Source: Diploptera punctata (lineage: Eukaryota > Arthropoda > Insecta > Blattodea > Blaberidae). Taken from it: 64,000 nucleotides of DNA. Below are positions 52,756 through 63,794 of the stretch, piece after piece. The stretch lies in assembly GCA_030220185.1 (NCBI GenBank), contig JASPKZ010007249.1, forward strand, positions 2,089,996 through 2,153,995, in the 5' to 3' direction. The translations under genes were made by a program, and so were the position numbers. Each line of letters opens with the position of its first letter. Position 1 is the stretch's first letter. The notes under the pieces were generated by a model. That model was not told the DNA's origin and did not search any database. It saw nothing but the letters and a program-made list of their open reading frames with translations.

Positions 52756-54620
52756 GCATGAGGTATCCTGTGATTTACTTCGTGGTCATTTTCATTACTA
52801 GGTATATCTTGACTTTGGTTGTGAATAGTTACAGAGTCTATTCTATTTTGCTCTGTCCTATCACTAGTTTCATTAATTTGACAATTTTGTTGTCGTTGGA
52901 AATACCCTTTACTTTCATTACCATAGGCATTCCTTCTTCTTTTACCTCTACAGGGAGAAGTCCAATACCTATTTCTATTTTCTCCTACTCTGTTAACATC
53001 CATATAATTAATTTGTCTGTCATTCCTATTTTCATTACGTTTGAACCATCCATTCTGGTTATTGTTACTATAATTATTAGTCATCCTATTTTTATTTGGG
53101 CTGTTTCTATTTTGAACAAACCTATTATTATTGTTGCCCTGTTTGAAATTTCTTTCTCTATTCTCATTATGATATTCATCACTTCTTTTAGTTACAAAAT
53201 TACCTTTCTTATTATAGGGCTCTGCCCCTTCCCCAAATAAATTTCTTTTACTACATTTATCTACTTCTCTTTTATTCTCTAGTAGAGCTAACAACTCTAA
53301 CATTTCAGAAACATTTTGTGGTCTGGCTACTATCAAATGATATCTAATCTCATCTGGGAAGTGATGCGATAACATAGAAATTAAAGTTCTCTCATCTATT
53401 GGAGGCTGTAACAATGATGCCATTTTTGCCTTCTCCAAGAAATAATTAAGATAACCTTGTTTACCATTGTTGGAGAATTTTCCACTAGTTAGGTCTAACC
53501 TTAGTTTGTTTTGTCTTTCTGGTCCCCAGTAGTAACCTAAGAAAGCATTTTTAAATGTTTGATAAGTCATTGAATCATGGCAAGCTATCTTAAACCAAGA
53601 CTCTGCATTGTCTTTTAAACTTTTTCTTATGAAGAACATTCTGAACTTGTCTTCTATTCCTTTGATTTCGAAGTATTCTTCAATTTCCCTAATGAAATCA
53701 GTAGGGCTTTGGCCTACAGTATCACCAAAATTAGGTAAGTTAATTTCCCCTAAAAGATTAGCAGGAATTTTACATACATTGTTACTACTACTACTAGAAG
53801 GAGGATCATTATTAACATTACTAGAATGTCCTGACATAACCTCAATCTCCTTTTCACTAGTTTTTGACACATATTTGTTTTCAAGTTCTACAATCTTAGT
53901 TATCCATCCTTCAACTTGTTCTTTTATAATAATTACTTCATTTGTTATCTTTGATTGAAGTTCTTCATTACCTAAGATAACACTTTCTTCGGAAATTTTT
54001 AGTCTATCTTCGACTTTAGTTCCTAATTCTTCGATTTTATCTTGGCAACTTTGCCTTACCTCAATCAAAGATGTTTCTATTTGATTATGAGTTTCATCAA
54101 TCTTTTCATTACATTTTTCTATCTCATTTTTACAATCTTTGGCTATATTTACTATTCTCTTTTCCAGTTTAGAATTGTTTTGTTTGCATTCTAACCTAAT
54201 GCTTTCTAATTTTTCATCTAGTTTCAAGTTATTTTCTTTAATTTCTTTACTAAGATTGGAAATATTTGTATCAATTTTATTGCTGAGATTCGAATTGTCA
54301 TTCCTAATTTCTTTTAATTCATCACTGTTCTTTTCTAATTTATTGCTAAGATTAGTTACATTAGCTTCTAATTTACTACTGAGAATTGAATTGTCATTCC
54401 TAATTTCTTTTAATTCTGCACTATTCTTTTCTAATTTATTTATTAATAATGCTACCCAAGAAGGTGTATCATTAGTTTGATTATTTTCATTGTTACACAA
54501 AATTAAATTTTCTTGGCCTTCACTAATTTGTTCGTTTTCAATATTAACAGTTTTACAAGTTATATTTTCGTTATTGGCCATTGTTGGGTATTTTAATATT
54601 TTCTTATTTCTTAAAAGCAT
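52743..54620 (-). CDS. Gypsy Gag
   Basis: 625 codons from the first M; M14 (MANNENI, at 54581) is an equally good start. Residues 55-255 form a long coiled coil with a near-exact internal duplication (LEKNS-ELKEIRNDNS at 63-78 and 94-110). A Ser-rich hinge (274-280) leads to a retrotransposon capsid domain at about 290-455 (LPNFGDTVGQSPTDFIREIE, FIRKSLKDNAESWF, FKNAFLGYYWGPERQ, FLEKAKMASLL). The tail 460-560 is very rich in Asn, Arg and Lys and contains no CCHC zinc knuckle, so RNA binding may depend on this basic region. Gag assembles the particle that packages element RNA. The frame is intact. Open frames on + at 52758-53240, 53608-53958 and 54139-54480 are shadows. Confidence 0.93.
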   Translation of the reverse strand: MLLRNKKILKYPTMANNENITCKTVNIENEQISEGQENLILCNNENNQTNDTPSWVALLINKLEKNSAELKEIRNDNSILSSKLEANVTNLSNKLEKNSDELKEIRNDNSNLSNKIDTNISNLSKEIKENNLKLDEKLESIRLECKQNNSKLEKRIVNIAKDCKNEIEKCNEKIDETHNQIETSLIEVRQSCQDKIEELGTKVEDRLKISEESVILGNEELQSKITNEVIIIKEQVEGWITKIVELENKYVSKTSEKEIEVMSGHSSNVNNDPPSSSSSNNVCKIPANLLGEINLPNFGDTVGQSPTDFIREIEEYFEIKGIEDKFRMFFIRKSLKDNAESWFKIACHDSMTYQTFKNAFLGYYWGPERQNKLRLDLTSGKFSNNGKQGYLNYFLEKAKMASLLQPPIDERTLISMLSHHFPDEIRYHLIVARPQNVSEMLELLALLENKREVDKCSKRNLFGEGAEPYNKKGNFVTKRSDEYHNENRERNFKQGNNNNRFVQNRNSPNKNRMTNNYSNNNQNGWFKRNENRNDRQINYMDVNRVGENRNRYWTSPCRGKRRRNAYGNESKGYFQRQQNCQINETSDRTEQNRIDSVTIHNQSQDIPSNENDHEVNHRIPHALNA

Positions 54621-54760
54621 TAATTGTTATTATCACTAATTCACTTTTCACATATAAATTTTAACTGTACTCACTTTTGAAGATTTTTATTACTCCTTCC
54701 TCATTCTCGTGGTCCTTGGTTCGATTCAGGTTTACAGGTCCCTGGTTCGATTCCCATTCG

Positions 54761-54779
54761 AGCCCTCGTTGATGCGCCA
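54761..54779 (-). promoter_or_regulatory. Primer binding site
   Basis: On - TGGCGCATCAACGAGGGC begins two bases after the 5' LTR. Its complement has tRNA 3' geometry (TTCGA, then 18 bases to CCA). I could not assign it to a particular tRNA. The leader also has two GGTTCGATT motifs at 54717-54755. Confidence 0.65.
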
Positions 54780-54781
54780 TT

Positions 54782-55653
54782 TGAAGCTGTGTTTAATTTA
54801 TGCCCCTCGTTGTGGAGACATTTAAAGTTGGGTTTCTCGGTGAGATATCCGAAGTTGAAGATTTGTGATATAATTTAAATCACTTTAAATCTGCCACGGC
54901 ACTAATAACTCTCTTCAGGGGAATGAGGAAATGTTTCTTACACAAATAACAACACTTTATTAACAGTTGAACGATAAGTTAGTTTATTTAAAACTCTCAC
55001 TTTGGTCAAGATGAATCTTGTAATTTAAAAGTTCCAAAAGATTCCGGCTTAGGTTGATATTTTTCACTTCTAGAAGATTACCATTTTATGTATTTAATGG
55101 ATGACGAATGCTAACGGTCAATCCAGTCATTATTATTCATTATTTTCACTTAGAAACTGTTTTTCACCAAGATGGATGACTATTATATCACTATATAATC
55201 TTTCATACTTTTAACACTATTTCTTTCAACCAACATCAATAAAATAAACAATTATTTCCTTATTCTTTAAGGAGCAGTCGCTGAACATGACCGACCATCT
55301 TCAAGTATTGTAGCCATCTTGTTATTTCAGTTATAACCTCTATGGTCTGATTGGTCCAACAGAAAAGGAAGGAGTATTTTCAAGCTAACTTCTATCCTCT
55401 TCGTCCAATCCCATTTATTTCTTTATAAAAATTATCAATTTGAATATTTGAAGTATTTTACATACTGCATCAGTTATAAAAACATCCAACTGTATTAACA
55501 GTTTATATTGACCAGTTATTTTTTTTATATACTTATAAAAAAATTTGAATTCTATAAATCAATCTGATGTCCATTCTTCATATAAATAAATATTATTATA
55601 AACAAAACAAAAAACCCTTATTATTTTTATATGGGGATAAATATCCGGTTTTA
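54782..55653 (-). repeat. 5' LTR of the gypsy element
   Basis: About 872 bp; contains promoter and polyadenylation signals by analogy with the family. It is about 99% identical to the 3' LTR. Confidence 0.93.
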
Positions 55654-55678
55654 TTTTATTCGTTAAATAGTCCTAACA

Positions 55679-55773
55679 AATGCCACTCTTGATTTCCAAA
55701 TTCTCTAGATAAATTCACTCCTCACTTCGTGAGTCGTGAATTTATCGATAATTTGGAAATCACTCGTGGCATT
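55679..55773. repeat. Compact palindromic element
   Basis: AATGCCAC and GTGGCATT at the ends, GATTTCCAAATT with AATTTGGAAATC, and GATAAATTCAC with GTGAATTTATC around a CTTCGTGAG centre form a 95-base imperfect hairpin. It lies 25 bases beyond the gypsy 5' LTR. MITE-like; no target duplication was identified. Confidence 0.75.
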
Positions 55774-55865
55774 ACTTACGATAAATTACTGCTTTCTCCA
55801 TTGCATGGCGCAATACTACATGCATATATATAATGCTTTTATTTGATTAGAGAGTCAAATTATTA

Positions 55866-56510
55866 ACTATTTACGAATTTCTGGAAATGTTTTAAGTATT
55901 TGATGAATAGTTCACTTTTACTTGTTGGCCACTTTCCGTCTGTCCTAGTAATATTTGTTTCTAGCATTTTCTTATCACTGTTTAGCACTTCGTATTCGGA
56001 CAAAATGTGGTCGACTGTCTGTGCGTTTCTGTTGCAGATGCAGGTCGGGTCTTCTGTTATCTTGAATATTTGTAGATATGCACCGATTTTGCCGTGTCCT
56101 GTGGTTAGAACTGTGATGTTGTGTGTAAGGGTGATGTTTGACTTTAAATCTATGTTGTACACTAGGGAAAAATGACTTTGAAATAGCACCTTTTGTTGTA
56201 GTTTGCCACTCTGTTGCCAATTTCTCTACACTATTGTCCATTAGAGCTCTTTTGACCGCACTCAGTGGTGTTCTGCTGAATGCGATTTCTTCTTCGCTGC
56301 TACTTGATGCTTGTTTAGCCAGACTATCCGCCTATTCATTGCTTTGGTTTTCGATGTGGGTTTTCACTCAAGTGAAGTGAAGTCCCCAATCTTGCTGCTG
56401 TAGATGCGTCGTAATCTTTCTGATTATAGATCTTCTCTGTGCTTGGCACCTGTGAATGTGAGGCTATTACATCTGAGCCTGCTATCTCTGTCGCGCCATA
56501 GAGTAGAGCA
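55866..56510 (-). pseudogene. LINE ORF2 C-terminus (RNase H and tail)
   Basis: On - the fragment has THIENQSNE, stop, ADSLAKQASSSSEEIAFSRT (the end of an RNase H domain, with the usual H.G..GNE.AD.LAK pattern partly altered), then VEKLATEWQTTTKGAISKSFF, a frameshift, HGKIGAYLQIFKI, CICNRNAQTVDHIL (the Cys-His tail, one Cys replaced: SEYEVL) and IKYLKHFQKFVNS, ending with the stop at 55863-55865. Of R1/Jockey-like type. The upstream RT is absent. Confidence 0.8.
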
Positions 56511-56574
56511 CCAGAATATCAAGTGCAAACAACATATGCAATATCCACGATAAATAATTTCTAAATATTATTAT

Positions 56575-57432
56575 TTCATCATCATCATCATCATCAACAA
56601 CAACAACAACAACAACGATTAAGCCCAAAGGCCTGTTCCGGTCTCATTATAGGTCAAATTGGTCCTTCCATCTCTTCAATGGTCTTCCCAACATTCTTCT
56701 ACCTTTTGGTTTATAATTATACATTCTTCTTTGTATGCGCTGTTCATTTATTCGTAATACGTGCTGAAGGTAAGCATTTTTATAGTATTTTATTCTTTCA
56801 CAGAGATTAAATATGTTAACTTCTGTTCTTATATCTTCGTTTTTCTTTTTATCGCTCCTTTCGTATTCTGCTATTGCTCTCAACATCTTCATTTCTGCAG
56901 CCTCTATTTGTTTACTATCTGCATTTGTTAATGTCCAGGTTTCACATCCATAGATAACAGATGGAACTGCCAATACTTTGTAAAATTTTAAAATAGTTTC
57001 TTTTCTAGTTTTATTCAATAAAGTACTTTTAATTGTGCCACATAGATAATTGAATCGTATTTTAGTGTGTTTATCTAAATTTCTGTCATTACCTAAATTT
57101 CTGTCATTGCCTAAATTACATCCCAAATAATTCAAATTCTTAAATTGGTCTATAATTACATTGTTTATCACTATTTTTGTCCTTATTACACACTTTCCTT
57201 TCAGAGCTAATATTTTTGTTTTAGATGTAGATATTCTTAAATTATTGTATTTTAGAGAGATTTTAATTAAAGTATAAAGGAATTGTTGCAAAGCATTTCC
57301 TCATGCTGTCATTATTACTTGGTCGTCTGCAAAAAGCAGCGTTTTCAATACACTATTTATATTAATTTCTTCTTGCCATTCATTTATGACATGGTCCAAG
57401 TATAAATTAACTAATACTGGTGAAAACTGCAT
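56575..57432 (-). pseudogene. LINE reverse transcriptase, C-terminal half with FADD
   Basis: On - QFSPVLVNLYLDHVINEWQ then KTLLFADDQVIMTA contains the RT catalytic FADD; a single TGA follows, then ALQQFLYTLIKISLKYNNLR, STSKTKILALKG, NLNYLGCNLG, KFYKVLAVPSVIYGCETWTL, EMKMLRAIAEYERSDKKKNE, HVLRINEQRI, and MLGRPLKRWKDQFDL. A 24-bp internal duplication gives GNDRNL twice. The 3' end (GAACAGGCCTTTGGGC) is followed by GTT and GAT repeats at 56575-56617. 5'-truncated; RTE-like. Confidence 0.88.
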
Positions 57433-57439
57433 TATTATT

Positions 57440-60340
57440 TACATTACTTTTGTCTTTCAGGGATTAACCACTCGAAAATATCTCATATTACTTGGCGTTC
57501 GAGTATGCTTGTGACTTAAGAATTTACAAGAAACAAAATGAATCATTAACCAGGTTATTCAAAGAACAAATTTCATCGTTAATTTAAAGTAAGTAGTGAC
57601 CCTCTACTGCTTCTGCTATAACTAAACTATATCTAATAACAAATAAGTTTCTAATTTATTCGTAATTTTCTATCTCCCCCTAGTTGGCGAGAGAAATGAA
57701 CCTAAAATCCCGACACAAACATTCAGTCTAAAATATATTTTGTTTTCAATCTGAAACGAAATAAAAAACAAAATGGAAATATCAAAAAGACGGAATGTGA
57801 CATAAACAGTTAAAATTGTTCCCACAACGAACTGATGAAGTTATAAAAAATTATACTAATACAACATATATAGATGAAAAGACAAAAATAAATACAATTG
57901 ATAAAGAGGGTTATGAACTCCCAAAATATATGCAAATAAAATATTATAAACCATGTCTCTCCCACACTTCTTATCACAAATAGATTACGCACTCTATCAA
58001 ATAACGTGAATCTGTATATGTAAATACAATTCCGAATACAAATACTCAATCCACTTCTCAACCTACGAATCCAAAAAAACATCGCATATATCTTCTATAC
58101 CACCGTCTGGAAGAATAGTACTAAAAATTAATTTCATTGGTTTCACAAAACGATCCCAAGAAATATTTGAGAGAGCATATCTCAAAATCCGGTATAAAAA
58201 ACACACAAGCATTTAGACGATTTTAACCCTTCAGAGGGGAGATGATAGAATTTACTCAACTGAGGAGGAGGGTACTAACAACACCCAGAAATAATTATGT
58301 TTATTAAAAAAAAACTGCGACTTCTAAACTGCACAGATTATACAAATATGGTTACTCTATGAACTTAGACTAGAGCAGCTGCGATATAAATGTTCAGGAA
58401 ATTAAAATAATTGCTGAAATTATAGTGTTGTAAAAGTTTGTAGTGCTTTGTCAATTTTCAATTAACACTGAATTGTCTGCTTTGCCATGTAAATAAATAT
58501 AAACACTAACAATCTAGGATACACTAATCTATAGAGAAACGCATTTGAATAAAGAAAATCTCATATAAATACATACAGATAGGAAATTTTCAGGCATTTC
58601 TTATTAATATAAAAAATAAATACTCGAATCATAAACAGTATGTTCCTGGCATTAGCATGCAGTTTGTCTTTAAGAAAGAGGGAAAACTTTATATTGCATT
58701 CCGATACTGCACACAAAATTTTGCAATCATACTCACAAGTATAGTAATGGTCCCTAAAAAGGAGAATATCTTTAGGATTTGTTAGTACTCTCAATAGAAA
58801 CATTATGAAGAATCCTAAGAGCATATGTCAGCGTAAGCCTATAATAACTTTCTATATTTACCCTTACCTACCAAGAATAGAGGAACTTAATTCTAAGAAT
58901 TTTTAATTACTACATCAAAAATTGACACTGGAATACCTGTGGAAACTGGTTTGTAAAAAGTATCGTACCCTGAAAATTAAGTGGTTAGTTGGGGTACCAT
59001 TACTCCATCCCCTTAAACATTTATTTTTCTTAGAAAAGATAAATATTTTTTGTGGATATAATTACAAAAAAATAAATTACACACATTAATGAATAGATAC
59101 TGGAAAGTATAAAACAAAATTATATTTAATAAAAACGGAAGTTTCAATTTAGGATGTTATAGACGCCCTACCTCCCTACTTAAGAGTGAATAAAATGAAG
59201 GAAAAATAATTAAACACACAATTCAGTATTTTACACACACAATCTATGATAAAATACAATTTAAAATACTACCCAAAGTACTTCCACCGGATACCGAATA
59301 TGAAGATATAATTATTGAATTAATGTCACAGATGTATCCTGTGTCATATACGAGATAAATTAAACGGTAATAGTTCTAACCGGAAATAGACACTAGCATT
59401 AGTCACCCATAAGAATATTAACATTAAAAAAATAAGTAATACTGGTTTCGTAAACCTTAATATATCTGCATATTCGTGTCAGTAGATATGAATATAGAGT
59501 GAGCGACGACATTTTCACATGTTATTATTGCCTGAAATTTAGTGAGAGAGCAACTTCGTGTAAGTCATAAGCAATTCCTACGAGTCGTGGCGCAAATCAT
59601 AAAGCAAAGTATTGCACAGAACCTAAATTGAGGGAACTGTGGGCGGGAGAATAATTTGCAAATGACAAATATTCTCCATCTCCTTCCTAATTTATGTGGA
59701 ATTCCAAATACAAAAAAAATAACTAACATAAATTGAAGAGGGAATTTCCAGCTTTAAAACCACTTTGGAATAGTACAGATTATAATAGAAATGAAAAACA
59801 GATTCCTGAAGATAACACTTACGTAATATTCGGTATTTTAAATTTTATAAAATACTTTAATATTGTATAGCTAGCGTCAGGATTCAAACAAACGACGTTC
59901 ATACTTAAGACAGCATCCTACACATTTACTGACATAAGGACTTTAATGGAGACTGTCTTTTCACATTTTAACGGCTGTTAATTACAAACGGAAAATAACT
60001 AGCACTCTTAATATATTATACGTTAATCTAAGGGTATAGAGATGAAAATTAACGATTTACAATATAATTAACAAATTCTAATTATATATAATTTTAATAA
60101 ATGAGACTCTATTGTCAAATTATAAAAAAATTAAAATAAGAAACAACAAAACATATATTAAAAAATCAGACAGCGTTACGTGTCTATGGCCATATGTATC
60201 AAAGAAAATATTCCAAAATGTCATAACAATGTGTTAATTAATGTGACGTTGAGAGAGTCATCATTGAAGGTCTTATTAATAATACACCAACAATTATCGG
60301 TACAATCTATTATTCACCCAAAAAATTATATTAATCAAAC
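57440..60340. other. AT-rich DNA, no gene or repeat recognised
   Basis: Almost 2.9 kb without a recognised element. Composition is close to strand-neutral. The 87- and 90-codon open frames at 58561-58824 and 57810-58082 are rich in Phe, Ile and Tyr from AT-rich sequence and have no known domain. A weak tRNA-like phrase (GTCAGGATTCAAACAAACG) is at 59876-59895. Confidence 0.5.
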
Positions 60341-60354
60341 AGTACTTTTGATGT

Positions 60355-60877
60355 CCCAACTCCTTTCAAAAAACGTTAAGCTGAAAATATATAAAACTAT
60401 TGTTCTACCAGTTATATTATATGGGTGCGAAACATGGACTCTTACTTTAAGGGAGGAAAGGAGATTACGAGTATTTGAGAATAAAGTTCTTAGGAAAATT
60501 TTTGGACCAAAGAGAGATGAACAGACAGGTGAATGGAGAAGACTACATAACAATGAACTACATGGTCTTTATAGGAAGCCAGATATAATAAGAACAGTTA
60601 AGTCCCGTAGACTGCGATGGGCAGGACATGTTGCGCGTATGGGGAATGAAAGACGTGCATGGAAACTTCTTGTAGGAAAGCCAGAAGGAAAACGCCCAGT
60701 TGGTAGACCAAAAATGAGGTGGGAGAACAACATTAACTATGATTTGAGGGAAGTAGATTATACAGGGAATGATTGGAAAGCATTAGCTCAGGATAGGGAT
60801 GTATGGAGAGCTTATGTCCGTGCGGCCATGAACCTACGGGTTCGATAGTGCCAGTGAGTAAGTAAGTAAGTACTTAA
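60355..60877 (+). pseudogene. LINE reverse-transcriptase tail, best copy
   Basis: An open frame covers the last ~165 residues: LLSKNVKLKIYKTIVLPVIL, YGCETWTLTLREERRLRVF, LRKIFGPKRDEQTGEWRRLH, GLYRKPDIIRTVKSRRLRWA, GHVARMGNERRAWKLL, RPVGRPKMRWENNINYDLR, VDYTGNDWKALAQDRDVWRA, YVRAAMNLRVR. The open frame begins further upstream at 60180, but that part is unrelated chance sequence. It lacks the RT catalytic motifs, so it is a 5'-truncated insertion. The 3' end GATAGTGCCAGTGAGT runs into a GTAA tail. It is the youngest of seven copies in the window. Confidence 0.9.
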
Positions 60878-60879
60878 AT

Positions 60880-61385
60880 AACTAAAAAAAGAAAATAAGA
60901 TTTATAGATTTCCTAAAAATACTAATAGGAGATGTAACGAAACAAATGTCATTGGACAAATTAATTGACGAATAATCAGAGATTTATTTTTTTTTCATTT
61001 TAACCCTTAAGTTTTTAATACTTTTGGCACACACTGTATATGATCGGTTTTTGTAAATGTAGACATTTTTGAAGTGATAAAAACCTGCAAAATATATTAT
61101 AAGATATGAACAAAATGTTAATGCCAATTAATGATTGATAATGCCAATTAATAATGGAGTGTCATTTTGTTGTCACGAATTAATGAGAAGCTTATTCTTC
61201 AGTAATTCCTTCTTACTTCCAATCTTTCTTTATATGGTTTATAAAAAGTCACACAAATTTCCAGTAGTCAATTGTAAGAGAGCTGCTGCGATCACATTAA
61301 GCCTGAAAGGTGGTAAGGTGTTCTTTTATCCGACAATTCCTTTAACTTCAGCCCAAATCAATTCGCTCCCAGTGTAGTTACCATG
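60880..61385. other. AT-rich spacer, no gene seen
   Basis: An 80-codon open frame at 61135-61377 has no recognised domain. Confidence 0.5.
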
Positions 61386-61389
61386 ATAA

Positions 61390-62405
61390 GGTGGCAGACG
61401 ATCAAAGTTAAGTCCCACCTCATGAGCAATGAGGTCAATTGTGTATCCTGGAGACTTGGTTTTTTTTTTTTCAGGAACTCGAATAATTCAGTTTTTTAAT
61501 CGGTGGTGCAGCGTACATTATGCCTTAACGGAGAAATGATAACCAATATATTTGCACTCGATGCTGGCTTGTCGATTTTCGTGGAGTAGTATTAGGCGTT
61601 GTTAGTAATATTTAAAACATGGAATGTAATACGTAGCATCCATATTCTTGTGGTAATCGCATGTCTTCTTAGAATTAAATTCCCATAATACACATACCAC
61701 AATCTCACGAACAGAACCCGCATGGCACACGATGATACGACCAACTTTACTTGTTAGTATACGTAAACTTGAGAATGTACTGTCATCGGTCCATATTTTA
61801 GTGACACTACGATTGACGTTTACCCATATTTCGTCAGAAAAAAAAAAGTTTTCGAAATACAATGCAATGAACTTCCTTAGATATTTACAAAGTCATATGA
61901 TAATGAAATCAATTATTTTCAGTCACTGTACTTACTTCTTGTATAAAAAATTCATTTCTCAATGGAGAGCTGAAATTGAAGTTATCTCATCCATGTAAAG
62001 TTTTTTTTCTTACGGAATCCCGTTAGTCAATCACTTGGAATTTGTCGTGGAGAATAATTATATATAATGATCGCGTATGACCCTATAGTCAAGACTGCTT
62101 TTGATTGGATTTTCGCGCTTTCTCCTCTTTCCCGGGCTTCTCAGTTAACTTCCTTCCTTGCCACGCTACTCATACTCCTCTGTTGTTAGTTCTGTTACCG
62201 CGCACTTTTTCACACAACACGCACCAGTTGTTCTTCGTACCACTTGTGTAAAATACAATAAACTACCTTTTTTCTCATGATGTATTTCAAAACCATCCCA
62301 AATGTTAAGGTTTGTTTCTCTGGTTTGCGCATTGTTCGTCTTGCGAATCGTTCGCTTCATTATGATCCTTAATTCAAATAACACCACACTGTAGTAATAC
62401 TGCAA
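61390..62405 (-). pseudogene. DDE transposase relic, copy 2
   Basis: In order on -: NIWDGFEIHHEKKGSLLYF, TQVVRRTTGACCVKKCAV (N-terminal helix-turn-helix region of this insect IS630/Tc1-like family), a basic SPGKRRKRENPI stretch, then FFFSDEIWVNVNRSVTKIWT (first acidic residue region), KVGRIIVCHAGS, FNSKKTCDYHKNMDA, and decayed C-terminal sequence. Frameshifts and stops throughout. Copy 1 is at 39290-40110. Terminal repeats were not identified. Confidence 0.68.
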
Positions 62406-62409
62406 CTGA

Positions 62410-62815
62410 ATAGTCCACTACACTAGTCCATACGACTTGACAAACACCGTTTTCTTTTTTAACTCATGTACAACGATCTCGCCAAAAATCTGATACGTGA
62501 GATCATGTCGTTTCTTATAACGTCTCCACTGTAGCAGCAAGGAGCTGGGAGCTAGTAGCAAATCATGAGAGATCCGAAGTACAAAAGTAGACTTGGCAAT
62601 ACCATAATATTCTCTGCAAATAATTAATATGTCTGAGACTCGTAAACAAGACGACGACCACTGTTAGTGAAACAATCAGTCAGAAGAACAAAATATGTCT
62701 TATGATCAGTTACCGCATTTACACCACTCTCATGTAAATACTTATGCCTTTTGATGCTTTCTCCTAACGCCTATCGCTTACTCTTCACTGTTTCGGGCTT
62801 CATTTTTCTTCTTCT
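62410..62815. other. Spacer, nothing recognised
   Basis: May contain the outer part of the transposon whose relic ends at about 62405; no terminal repeat found. Confidence 0.4.
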
Positions 62816-62819
62816 GTCA

Positions 62820-63022
62820 CTACTTACTAATAATAATATTCATTATTATTATTACTCTTGCATTTTTTCATTTTCAGAGATTGAGAAAATGTAGAAACTG
62901 AAGTCAAGTAACAAGAGTCAAAAGAGAGAAGATGAAAAGGTTAGTGTTAAAGCTGTTACTACTTGTATATTTTTACAACTACCACCAATACTTTTATTGC
63001 TGCTGATGAATACATAATAATA

Positions 63023-63053
<31 letters not shown>

Positions 63054-63762
63054 TAAAAATAATATTATACCAATAATATCTCTAATAATAATAAAAACAA
63101 CAATACAATAACAATAATAATAAAAACAATAATAATAAGCAAAACAAATAATATAAATAGCAAACAATAGAATATAGAAGAAGATACACTAATCAGCTGT
63201 TGGTTAATACTATTAGAATAATGCAATAATATAATAGAAAAAATCATAATAATACACTAATATATATAAAAATACTACTAAAACTACTATAATAATAAGA
63301 ATAAAATAATAAAAATATAATAATACTAATAATAATACTACTACTACTAATAAACTACTAATATACTAATAATAATAAAATACTACTAATAATAATAATA
63401 AAACTACTACACCACAATACACTACTACTACTACACGATTACTACTACTACTACAATAAATACTATAATACTACTACTACTACTAATAATAATAATAAGA
63501 ATAACAATACTCTCTACTACTAATAAGAATATAATAACATACTACTACTACTATAATACTACGACTACTCAATAAAATATACTAATAATAATAATTAGAA
63601 TACTACTAATAAATGATACTACTACACTAAATAAGAATCTACTACTACTGCTATATACTAAGACACTAATAATAATACTATACTACTACTATAAAAATCT
63701 ACTACTCTACAATAATACACTACACTACTAAGAATACTACTACTACTACTCTACAATAATAA

Positions 63763-63794
<32 letters not shown>

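Larger units (their letters stand above)
48670..55653 (-). mobile_element. Ty3/gypsy LTR retrotransposon, recent but internally deleted
   Basis: Element of 6984 bp read on the - strand: 5' LTR 54782-55653, leader, gag, pro-RT, integrase, 3' LTR 48670-49540. By eye the LTRs differ at only about six bases and one indel in 871, so the insertion is young. No env frame is present. A deletion in pol removes the RT catalytic motif and most of RNase H. I could not identify a target duplication at the outer ends (CCTG on the left, TTTTATTC on the right), so the exact ends carry an uncertainty of a base or two. Confidence 0.93.

Noticed and set aside
52758..54480. Three open frames of 113-160 codons on + inside the gypsy element
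   Set aside because: They are antisense to the intact gag frame and hydrophobic because of its Asn/Lys/Glu-rich composition.
48660..55660. Target-site duplication of the gypsy element
   Set aside because: The flanking bases CCTG on the left and TTTTATTC on the right do not match at any length of 4-6, so none is claimed.
57810..58824. Two - strand frames of 87-90 codons
   Set aside because: They are rich in Phe, Tyr and Ile as expected from AT-rich DNA, with no domain.
60180..60354. N-terminal part of the 222-codon frame before the LINE tail
   Set aside because: It does not match the other copies or any RT block; the family begins near 60355, so the rest is chance read-in at the truncation point.
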